From JAGTVG01 sp964389805 (GTDB lineage Bacteria > Bacteroidota > Bacteroidia > Cytophagales > Cyclobacteriaceae): a stretch of DNA of 7,747 nucleotides. The stretch's first letter is position 1; the number at the start of each line of letters is the position of its first letter. Shown piece by piece: positions 1 to 5,279 of the stretch. The notes under the pieces were generated by a model. The model was not told the DNA's origin and ran no database searches. It worked only from the letters and a program-made list of their open reading frames with translations. Position numbers and translations under genes: made by a program. The stretch is from assembly GCA_964389805.1 (NCBI GenBank), contig CAYMFU010000121.1:1-7747 (forward strand), given 5' to 3'.

Positions 1-15
1 TATCTCTTCTACGTT

Positions 16-29
16 AAAAAGCAAGCCCG
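16..29. repeat. Subterminal inverted repeat, left end of the IS
   Basis: The sequence AAAAAGCAAGCCCG is the inverted partner of 1408-1421. On the minus strand it reads CGGGCTT then GCTTT, against CGGGCTT-AT-GCTTT on the plus strand at the right end; a 2-base insertion separates the matching blocks. It lies about 5 bp inside the predicted CT end. Subterminal inverted repeats are typical of IS1111-type elements and are absent from classical IS110 members. Confidence 0.6.
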
Positions 30-48
30 AAATTAATTATGTTCATTT

Positions 49-95
49 AATATTGAAATATTGTTAACCTCTAGAGTTATCAATATTTCAATATT
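49..95. repeat. Long AT-rich inverted repeat near the element's left end
   Basis: AATATTGAAATATTG (49-63) and CAATATTTCAATATT (81-95) are perfect 15-bp inverted arms. After one T-T mismatch the stem continues as TAAC (65-68) with GTTA (76-79), leaving a 7-base loop. About 19 pairs form in all. It lies between the bridge RNA candidate and the left inverted repeat, so it may end or protect the RNA. No clear T-run follows on the minus strand, so a classical intrinsic terminator is not supported. Confidence 0.65.
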
Positions 96-124
96 CTATT
101 CTTTATATGATCAATCTTCTACCA

Positions 125-149
125 GCAGAACTACCCATTGGTAGGCTGC
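125..149 (-). repeat. Hairpin 1 of the bridge RNA candidate (donor side)
   Basis: On the minus strand this 25-nt hairpin reads GCAG, a one-base C bulge, CTACC, loop AATG, GGTAG, then TT and CTGC. All nine possible pairs form. It starts with GCAGCC and ends with TCTGC, as does the hairpin at 201-225. It probably caps the donor-binding loop, because the segment just 3' of it matches the element end. Confidence 0.6.
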
Positions 150-200
150 AAATTCCTGTTTCAGAACAATAATGGAGTGAGGCCGAATTCTTAACCATGA

Positions 201-225
201 GCAGATCACTTTGTAATGTGGCTGC
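201..225 (-). repeat. Hairpin 2 of the bridge RNA candidate (target side)
   Basis: On the minus strand this 25-nt hairpin has a GCAG/CTGC base, an asymmetric C versus AT internal loop, a CAC/GTG upper stem and an 8-nt loop. Its length and its end sequences (GCAGCC, TCTGC) equal those of the hairpin at 125-149, while the middle differs. The two putative target guides lie on either side of it. Confidence 0.6.
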
Positions 226-275
226 AAGAGATAGTTAGCGGACCTCACTTAATTTTCAAAATCATATGTAGGAGT

Positions 276-1352
276 CTAAATAATTCCATCATTATATGGA
301 ACTTTGTTTTTCAAAACAAAACTGATCCGGTTCAACAACTTCCTGGCAATCCTAACGATCGCCTTATTTTTTTTCATCCGTTTGCTATAGTTAATAAAAT
401 CCATATGCAAGACTGGATCTACCCTTGCAGCTATCCAGGCACTCTCAATAATGGCCGACTTTAAAAACTTGTTTCCCCGGTTCACCATCTCCCCGTGAAT
501 ATTCTTATCTCCGCTGGAATGACTCGTTGGGGTGAGACCAACATAAGAGGCCAGCTTTTCCTGATTGTCAAATCTGTGGATATCTTCAATCTCTGTCAGG
601 ATTATCATTGCTGTAGTTAATCCTATCCCTCGAATACTCATCAACAGGTTTATTCTTTCTCGATAGTACTCATTCTGCGATAATTTTCGAACTTTCCTGT
701 TGACTTCTAACAGGTCTGTTCTCAGGAATTTAGCGTGCTCGACTAATATCCTTAATGACTCGGTTCCACTCTCCCGGTTAAGCTCCAATTGACTTAACCA
801 ATCCATAAACCTGTTTGACCAGTAGAATCGATCCCTGGTAAATTGTTCAGGAAACTCAATACCAAAAAAGTAAAGTTTTGATTTGATCCTGTTTTTGTAA
901 CGTGTCAAATCATTTACCAGGGTTCGTCGCATGCGGATCAGACTCCTGTCTTCGAGGATATCCCTTTTGTGTATGTAGATCGCTTCCAGGTCTTTATTCC
1001 TTAACTGTCTAGCAAGTTTGTTACTGTCAACACAATCTGTTTTTTGCTTTTTTTCTTTATCTGTTGTGGGTACATCTGCCGGATTTACAACAATATTATT
1101 TATCCCTAATGACTGTAACCGTTCATGAATCCAAAAACCACAAAATCCAGCCTCATAAACACTGTAAAATGTCCCGTTGGGAAAATGTTTGGTCAAATAA
1201 TGAAATAAAACTTCTGGCTTGGGAGGCTGGTTAAAGGTCTTATGATATATTACGTCTGTATAAATCGACACTTTCCAACTCTTTTTATGTGTGTCAATCC
1301 CGGCATATATGTTTTGCCCGGTAAAATCTAAATCTTTAATTTGCGTATGCAT
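276..1352 (-). CDS. IS110-family transposase (DEDD RuvC-like plus Transposase_20)
   Basis: This is a full-length, uninterrupted 358-residue IS110 transposase, a recombinase that moves its element through a circular intermediate, in studied members guided by a structured bridge RNA. The N-terminal RuvC-like domain shows the four acidic residues: D20 in AGIDTHKK, E67 in VYEAG, and D106 and D109 in KTDCVDSNKLA. The middle is helical and basic (about 130-235). The C-terminal Transposase_20 domain (about 236-306) has the helix-hairpin-helix motif SIRGIGLTTA, then GLTP and HSSGDKNIHGE, where S280 before G281 is the likely catalytic serine, followed by NRGNKFLK. The ATG at 1350-1352 gives the usual length and puts D20 at the usual depth. 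No frameshift or internal stop is seen, so the element may still be active. The family call is firm; activity is inferred. Confidence 0.95.
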   Translation of the reverse strand: MHTQIKDLDFTGQNIYAGIDTHKKSWKVSIYTDVIYHKTFNQPPKPEVLFHYLTKHFPNGTFYSVYEAGFCGFWIHERLQSLGINNIVVNPADVPTTDKEKKQKTDCVDSNKLARQLRNKDLEAIYIHKRDILEDRSLIRMRRTLVNDLTRYKNRIKSKLYFFGIEFPEQFTRDRFYWSNRFMDWLSQLELNRESGTESLRILVEHAKFLRTDLLEVNRKVRKLSQNEYYRERINLLMSIRGIGLTTAMIILTEIEDIHRFDNQEKLASYVGLTPTSHSSGDKNIHGEMVNRGNKFLKSAIIESAWIAARVDPVLHMDFINYSKRMKKNKAIVRIARKLLNRISFVLKNKVPYNDGII

Positions 1353-1363
1353 AAGCTTGAGTA

Positions 1364-1379
1364 TTAACGTTAATATTAA
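1364..1379. promoter_or_regulatory. Overlapping palindromes just upstream of the transposase
   Basis: TTAACGTTAA (1364-1373) and TTAATATTAA (1370-1379) are perfect 10-bp palindromes sharing four bases, 12 bp upstream of the transposase ATG. They could form an operator or a transposase contact site. The DNA is AT-rich, so chance is possible and no binding protein is known. Confidence 0.25.
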
Positions 1380-1407
1380 GTTGTCATACCTAATATAAAT
1401 ATTTACT

Positions 1408-1421
1408 CGGGCTTATGCTTT
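1408..1421. repeat. Subterminal inverted repeat, right end of the IS
   Basis: The sequence CGGGCTTATGCTTT matches the reverse complement of 16-29 except for a 2-base insertion. It lies about 13 bp inside the predicted right end and upstream of the transposase start, so transposase binding here could also affect its promoter (inference). Confidence 0.6.
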
Positions 1422-1436
1422 ATAAACATAGGATCT

Positions 1437-1650
1437 TAACCTTTAGTCCTTAATCAGTCCACATTACTTTGAAAGGAAACAGTATATATCATATATTGCT
1501 CCTAAAAAGGTAATATCTAAAAAGAAAAAACACTAGTAAGAATATTAAATGGTATAGGGTATATATATCACTTATATATGTATGAAATAAATTGCAAAGT
1601 AACTTGTTTGAAAAATGAAATAATTAATCTTAAAAAATAGACACATTAAA
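1437..1650. other. AT-rich intergenic stretch between the IS and the phage-like genes
   Basis: No gene is supported in these roughly 210 bases. The stretch is very AT-rich, with TA-repeat tracts around 1485-1500 and 1555-1580. It contains the right flank of the IS insertion (from 1437) and must hold any promoter for the two small genes that follow; no promoter could be assigned with confidence. Confidence 0.5.
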
Positions 1651-1722
1651 AGGCCATCGAAAAATATTATCATAGCAAAACTTGAAGAAGCGCATGGTCT
1701 TGTTAAGCCAGCAGCGCGTGCG

Positions 1723-1992
1723 TTGAAGGTGACAAGGCAAACACTATACAACTGGATCGAAAAAGACGAGGACCTGTTAGATGTACAAACACAGGCCAGA
1801 GAAGCATTATTAGACCTTGCCGAGTCCCAGTTGTATAAGAAGATCGAAGAAGGCGATTTAACATCAATCATTTTTGCTTTAAAGACAATTGGTAAAAGAC
1901 GAGGATATATTGAACGATATGAAAAAGGGAAGGTAGAGCCTAATGATAAAGTCGAAATAGTATTTAAAAAAGGGCTAAAGTGGCTAAAATAA
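1723..1992 (+). CDS. Phage terminase small subunit-like HTH protein, probably start-damaged
   Basis: From the TTG at 1723 this encodes 89 residues. The frame is open back to a stop at 1621-1623, and the upstream codons look coding: KNIIIAKLEEAHGLVKPAAR runs straight into ALKVTRQTLYNWI. Together they form a helix-turn-helix whose first helices would be lost with the TTG start. No ATG, GTG or TTG exists between the stop and 1723; at 1651 an AGG stands where an ATG would give a natural start (then PSKN). After the HTH come a helical segment (ALLDLAESQLYKKIEEGDL), a GKRRGYIER motif and a basic tail ending KKGLKWLK. This order resembles small terminase subunits, which bind phage DNA to start packaging. 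The gene downstream is a relative. It is likely a prophage remnant. The terminase label is by architecture only. Confidence 0.6.
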   Translation: MKVTRQTLYNWIEKDEDLLDVQTQAREALLDLAESQLYKKIEEGDLTSIIFALKTIGKRRGYIERYEKGKVEPNDKVEIVFKKGLKWLK

Positions 1993-2030
1993 AGCTGTCC
2001 CAAATATAAACTTTGTCAAGAGTTGTCGTG

Positions 2031-2408
2031 ATGGGAAAACCTCAAAAAATATCTGATGAGCAATTTCTTTCAATATTGAGAGAGAACAGCGGACTGTATT
2101 CTCTTACTGCCAAGGCAATCAGACACCAGTTTAAAATTGATTATACTCGCCAGGCTGTTAGATCAAGGGCGCTAAAACATCCAAAAGTTTTAGATGATAT
2201 TCGGGAGGATAATCTAGATATTGCAGAGGAAGGGCTGAGGTCATTAATGGAACAGAACGATGATAAGCGGGTCAAACTACGAGCTATTGAGATTTATCTA
2301 AAAGGGCCGGGTAAAGGCCGGGGATATACAGCACAACTCAAAAAAGGGGATATAAAAGACAAAGTAATAAAGGTCAAATTCAGTAAAGGCGTTAAAAAAT
2401 GGCTATAA
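2031..2408 (+). CDS. Phage terminase small subunit-like HTH protein, second copy
   Basis: This encodes 125 residues from the ATG at 2031; a GTG at 2028 and a TTG at 2013 in the same frame are possible but less natural. It follows the previous gene after 38 bp and shares its plan. There is an N-terminal helix (EQFLSILREN), a helix-turn-helix region with DYTRQAVRSRAL, then a helical block LDIAEEGLRSLMEQNDDKRV matching LDLAESQLYKKIEEGDLTS in the neighbour. A GKGRGY motif and a basic tail ending SKGVKKWL follow. The two proteins are diverged paralogues. The fold suggests a DNA-binding phage protein such as a small terminase subunit, but no large terminase, portal or capsid gene lies nearby. No frameshift is seen here. 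The function is tentative. Confidence 0.65.
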   Translation: MGKPQKISDEQFLSILRENSGLYSLTAKAIRHQFKIDYTRQAVRSRALKHPKVLDDIREDNLDIAEEGLRSLMEQNDDKRVKLRAIEIYLKGPGKGRGYTAQLKKGDIKDKVIKVKFSKGVKKWL

Positions 2409-2584
2409 AGCAATCATTTAGGGCTTTCAATCCACAAATCCTGATATGTATCCCCATTAACCAAAATGTGTATTTTAAGCCATCCTGAGAGACTTTTTCT
2501 TAAATGAATAAACAATACTTGCAATGAAAAATATTCAATTCTACGATATTTATATAGCTCCAGCGGTTATTCCATTGTGTATAA

Positions 2585-2613
2585 GAATCTTGCTTGATTC
2601 ATTAAGTTTTTTT
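2585..2613 (+). terminator. Weak terminator-like hairpin after the HTH genes
   Basis: On the plus strand GAATC (2585-2589) pairs with GATTC (2596-2600) around a 6-base loop, and seven T residues follow at 2607-2613 after a 6-base gap. The stem is short and the gap longer than ideal, so this is only a possible end for the plus-strand transcript. Confidence 0.25.
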
Positions 2614-2624
2614 GTTCAAATTAT

Positions 2625-2661
2625 ATTGAAAAAACCAAAAATGAAACATAATCATGTTTCA
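2625..2661 (-). terminator. Probable intrinsic terminator of the cyclase gene
   Basis: Read on the minus strand, TGAAACAT, loop GATT and ATGTTTCA form a perfect 8-bp stem, followed at once by TTTTTGGTTTTTTC. It lies about 120 bp past the cyclase stop codon and faces the right way. The stem is not GC-rich but the T-run is strong. A further copy of the stem 8-mer just upstream could form a competing hairpin. Confidence 0.5.
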
Positions 2662-2689
2662 GGGTGAAACATTTGAAGGTTTGTGTTTC
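2642..2689. repeat. Alternating copies of TGAAACAT
   Basis: TGAAACAT occurs forward at 2642-2649, inverted at 2654-2661 and forward again at 2665-2672, followed by a partial inverted copy TGTTTC at 2684-2689. The first three copies start 11 to 12 bp apart, about one helical turn. Neighbouring copies can pair in mutually exclusive ways; the pair nearest the T-run forms the terminator-like hairpin. Confidence 0.55.
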
Positions 2690-2779
2690 GGACCTGATTT
2701 TTGTGGTTATATTGTTATATATCAACCGGTTAGTAACCTTTCACATTTATTTCATCAAGTTGAAGAGTAACAAATTAGT

Positions 2780-4828
2780 TTATATACCTTCCCTATCCAA
2801 TTCCATCTTTTTTAATAGCGCAATAAACCGGGGATGCGAGTGAAGAGGATTAAATTCATTAAAGTATTTAATTTCGCTGCGAATCCATTTATAGTTTTTG
2901 TTGTAGCCGATTTCGAGCCACCTGATTGCTTCTTTTTTGTCAATAAACATATTCAGGCGAGCTAATTCTAAATAACTTGGATTTTCTAAGTTGGTATGAT
3001 AATCAATTAACCATCGAATTATTCCATCAATGCCAGAATCAAGGTAAATATCCCTGATCTCCAAAGTATCAGTTTTATCAAATGTCTTGGGTAGCACAAA
3101 TTGTAATTCTTTTACAGCCTCTTCATGCTTTCCAAGGTATAAATAGGAATAGAACGGAAACAATCCACCTAAAGTGGTATTTTCATCTAATTCTCTCATT
3201 AATAGTACATCTTTCAGTGCTTCTTTATAGTGTCCATCAAAATGATGCCACCACCCGCTCAGATTATGCATAATAACGGAATAGGGATTATACTTTATTG
3301 CAAGATCAATCTCTTTTCTTGCCTCTTCTATCCTACCCATATAATGCAACAATTCTGCATAATATTGATGCCCTGTTGCATAACTTGGATTCAACTCAAT
3401 GGCCATCTTTAATGCTTTCTCTGCTTCAGATAATTTCCTTTCATCCCAAAAAAGGAGTACACCTAATGTAGCATGTGCCTGGGCAATTTGGTCATCGATT
3501 AAAAGTGCTTTCTCTGCAAACGATTTACTTATTTCATATCCCTCACTTTCTGGATACCATCCCCACCATGCCATGATAAAATAGGCATCAGCCAATCCGG
3601 CATAGGCCAAAGCATAAGTTGAATCCAATTCAAGTGCCTGGTTAAAATAATAAACACTCTTTTTCAAATTTTCTTCCGTTCTCTGGTGCCAGAAAAAGCG
3701 ACCTCTCAGATACAAATTATAGGCTTCGAGATTATCTGTTGGTTTTTTCTCTATTAGTACATTTTCTCCTGTCGATAATTCTCCTTTTAGATTAGATGCG
3801 ATTTTTTTTGCTATATCCGATTGAATATCAAAAATGTCTCCTGTCGGTTGTTCATAAATCTCAGTCCATAAATGATTGTCACTTGAGGCTTCAATTAATT
3901 GTGCTGTAATTCTGAGCCGGTTCCCGGACTGCCGGTAACTTCCCTCAAGGATGAAATTTACATTAAGTAAACCAGCAATTTCCGGCACTGTTTTTTCAGA
4001 ATCCTTAAACGTCATTACTGAACTTCGGGAAATTACTTTATCGAATATCTTTATAATGCTCAGATAATGAATAATCTCTTCTGTCAGCCCATCACACATA
4101 ACTTCCTGATTTGGGTCTCCACTTAGATTGTCAAATGGTAAAACTGCAATGGATATTTCTTTATCTAGTATAACCTCTCTTGTCGGCGGATCAGTTTGGC
4201 TTTCGGGTAGATTATACCAAATGAATATAGCAGCGAATACTAATACTAATCCACCAATGATATAATACGTCGTTTTGATTCGACCTTTTTTTGGCTCTTC
4301 CTCTTTGAATGGTATTTGTTCTTCTTTTTCCTTTTCCTCACACAATACCTTATACACCTTTATCGGGTCTTCAACATTTTTAAGGTATTGCTCCTCTATG
4401 TATTCTGCCTTGATCCCTGCTTTGTTGCGTATATCTGAGTAAACTTTCCCTGAGATTGTAATACAGCCTTCTTGAGAAGCCTCCTGTAATCTTGAGGCAA
4501 TATTTACCCCATCGCCCAGTACATCTGCTCCAGCCATAACCATTTCACCTTGATGGATTCCTATTTTCAATGGGATTTTTGAACTTTTTGCCTCTTTCTG
4601 AATATCCATAGCACAACGTACAGCATTAGAAGCAAGAGGAAAGCTAGCCAGTGTACCATCACCTATTTCTTTGATCAGGGTACCATTGTGTTTTTTAATG
4701 AGGGTCTCATGAATGGTATGATTTCTGTTGAGCATATCGAATGCTTTGTCCTCATCCGAACCCATTAGTTTGGTATACCCAACAATGTCGGTAAACATTA
4801 TTGCAGCAAGTCTGCGATCTTCGACCAT
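2780..4828 (-). CDS. Class III adenylate/guanylate cyclase with TM, TolB-like and TPR domains
   Basis: This 682-residue protein probably makes cyclic AMP from ATP. The cyclase domain (about 5-163) keeps both metal aspartates, D14 in FTDIVGY and D57 in EIGDG. It also keeps K53 and D102 (in ADVLGDG), the lysine-aspartate pair associated with adenine recognition, and N109 and R113 in VNIASRL. An acidic-basic linker leads to one membrane helix (about 188-205), placing the cyclase in the cytosol and the rest outside it if orientation is as in relatives. A TolB/FlgO-like domain follows (about 226-350, starting ISIAVLPFDNLSGDPNQ). TPR-type helical repeats then run to near the end, including ALAYAGLADAYF and EAEKALKMAIELNPSYATGH. 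The repeats probably sense or bind a partner. It stands alone, with about 450 bp of non-coding DNA upstream. The domain call is firm; nucleotide choice and signal are inferred. Confidence 0.9.
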   Translation of the reverse strand: MVEDRRLAAIMFTDIVGYTKLMGSDEDKAFDMLNRNHTIHETLIKKHNGTLIKEIGDGTLASFPLASNAVRCAMDIQKEAKSSKIPLKIGIHQGEMVMAGADVLGDGVNIASRLQEASQEGCITISGKVYSDIRNKAGIKAEYIEEQYLKNVEDPIKVYKVLCEEKEKEEQIPFKEEEPKKGRIKTTYYIIGGLVLVFAAIFIWYNLPESQTDPPTREVILDKEISIAVLPFDNLSGDPNQEVMCDGLTEEIIHYLSIIKIFDKVISRSSVMTFKDSEKTVPEIAGLLNVNFILEGSYRQSGNRLRITAQLIEASSDNHLWTEIYEQPTGDIFDIQSDIAKKIASNLKGELSTGENVLIEKKPTDNLEAYNLYLRGRFFWHQRTEENLKKSVYYFNQALELDSTYALAYAGLADAYFIMAWWGWYPESEGYEISKSFAEKALLIDDQIAQAHATLGVLLFWDERKLSEAEKALKMAIELNPSYATGHQYYAELLHYMGRIEEARKEIDLAIKYNPYSVIMHNLSGWWHHFDGHYKEALKDVLLMRELDENTTLGGLFPFYSYLYLGKHEEAVKELQFVLPKTFDKTDTLEIRDIYLDSGIDGIIRWLIDYHTNLENPSYLELARLNMFIDKKEAIRWLEIGYNKNYKWIRSEIKYFNEFNPLHSHPRFIALLKKMELDREGI

Positions 4829-5279
4829 AGTTCAACAAGTTACAAAAAATCAGTGAAAGTCAAATAATCCAAATCCCATCAGTCTTAAAAAATCCCTAGA
4901 TAAGCTACGAGAGAAAGCGTCTGATGCATTCTTTTTTACTGAGCAAAAGAATATAGCTTTTAAAGTATCCCAATGATCTCAGGCTTGAAAAACATATAAT
5001 ACCCGCATTCTTTATAGTTCACAAATCCTACATCGTTCAATATCAGGAATTTTCATAGCAATCCTGGTACGGACAGCTCATTGGTAAATTCTAATTACAA
5101 TCCGTTGTAAAATAAACACTTGGGCTATTGGTAGTATTAATTGTAGTAACGTCAGACCCGTGTGGACTAAATTTATAAAAAAATAAGTCATAAATATTAT
5201 GGTTGAAGTAACTAAAGAAATCAAAGAATATTTAAAGTTAAGGAAGAAATTATTTATTAGTCAAATATAAATCCTGAAA
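4829..5279. other. Intergenic region upstream of the cyclase
   Basis: No gene is supported in these 451 bases on either strand. The part near 4829-4900 must carry the cyclase leader; a TTATTTG sequence lies about 35-40 bp upstream of its ATG on the minus strand, only loosely like the Bacteroidota -7 element. The right part is the 3' flank of the oxidoreductase gene with a weak terminator-like hairpin. Short open frames on both strands (for example 23 codons at 5199-5270, plus) lack support. Confidence 0.5.
5177..5201 (-). terminator. Weak terminator-like hairpin after the permease operon
   Basis: On the minus strand CATAA and TTATG (5201-5197 and 5193-5189) pair around a 3-base loop, and a run of seven T residues (5183-5177) follows within a few bases. 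It lies about 80 bp past the oxidoreductase stop codon. The 5-bp AT stem is weak, so this is only a candidate end of the operon transcript. Confidence 0.25.

Larger units (their letters stand above)
97..260 (-). ncRNA. Candidate bridge RNA (seekRNA) of the IS element
   Basis: This region lies directly downstream of the transposase and on its strand. Read on the minus strand it forms a 10-bp stem with one bulged base (249-239 with 185-176). The stem encloses an internal loop capped by a 25-nt hairpin (225-201). The 5' side of the loop carries TATCTCTT (233-226), identical to plus-strand 1-8. The 3' side carries GGTTAAGA (196-189), the reverse complement of 1434-1441. That is the layout of a target-binding loop. 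A second 25-nt hairpin (149-125) follows, with the same base and with GTAGA (122-118) on its 3' side. GTAGA is complementary to TCTAC at 8-12, over the element end, as in a donor-binding loop. The exact RNA ends and promoter are not visible. The assignment rests on structure and guide matches, not on a covariance model. Confidence 0.7.
9..1436 (-). mobile_element. IS110-family insertion sequence, IS1111-like subgroup, apparently complete
   Basis: The element holds an intact DEDD transposase on the minus strand, a long non-coding end downstream of it (about 9-275) and a short one upstream (1353-1434). Ends are placed at CT dinucleotides at 9-10 and 1435-1436. Bases 1-8 and 1434-1441 match the two guide segments of the candidate bridge RNA, and CT is the known core of some IS110 elements. 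Imperfect inverted repeats (16-29 and 1408-1421) lie inside these ends. Subterminal inverted repeats and a non-coding RNA region 3' of the transposase are traits of the IS1111 subgroup; classical IS110 members carry theirs 5' of the gene. The predicted length is about 1.43 kb. Only eight bases of left flank are in the window, so the left end is less certain than the right. Confidence 0.75.
2409..2779. other. Gene-poor stretch between convergent transcription units
   Basis: No conserved gene is recognised in these 371 bases. The stretch holds the ends of the plus-strand HTH genes and the minus-strand cyclase, with terminator-like hairpins for each and the TGAAACAT cluster. GGTTAGTAACC at 2728-2738 is a further short palindrome, overlapping AACCGGTT at 2724-2731. 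A plus-strand frame of 47 codons (2524-2667) with a hydrophobic middle exists but has no ribosome binding site. Confidence 0.5.

Noticed and set aside
216..464. An 82-codon plus-strand frame overlapping the transposase 3' end and the bridge RNA region.
   Set aside because: It is a shadow of the transposase and of the structured non-coding end; the translation has no protein-family character.
1459..1471. CCACATTACTTTG can be assembled from the two sides of the hairpin at 201-225 (CCACATTA, and CAAAG as its reverse complement), as if it were another target.
   Set aside because: The guides on either side of that hairpin match the true element flanks and explain the structure better. This site is intact and about 20 bp outside the element, and the hairpin is partly self-complementary, which raises the chance of such a match.
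1572..2003. A 143-codon open frame on the minus strand across the first HTH gene.
   Set aside because: It is antisense to a frame with clear HTH and tail motifs shared with the next gene. Its own translation is rich in Ser, Phe and Cys with no recognisable domain.
4960..5080. A short minus-strand reading (about 25 codons, with NYKECGYYMFF) that looks slightly protein-like.
   Set aside because: It has only a TTG start, no ribosome binding site, stops close on both sides and no recognisable family; it may be a decayed fragment but cannot be supported.
5199..5270. A 23-codon plus-strand frame beginning ATGGTTGAAGTA.
   Set aside because: It is too short, rich in Lys and Glu as expected from AT/purine-rich DNA, and overlaps the weak terminator-like hairpin.
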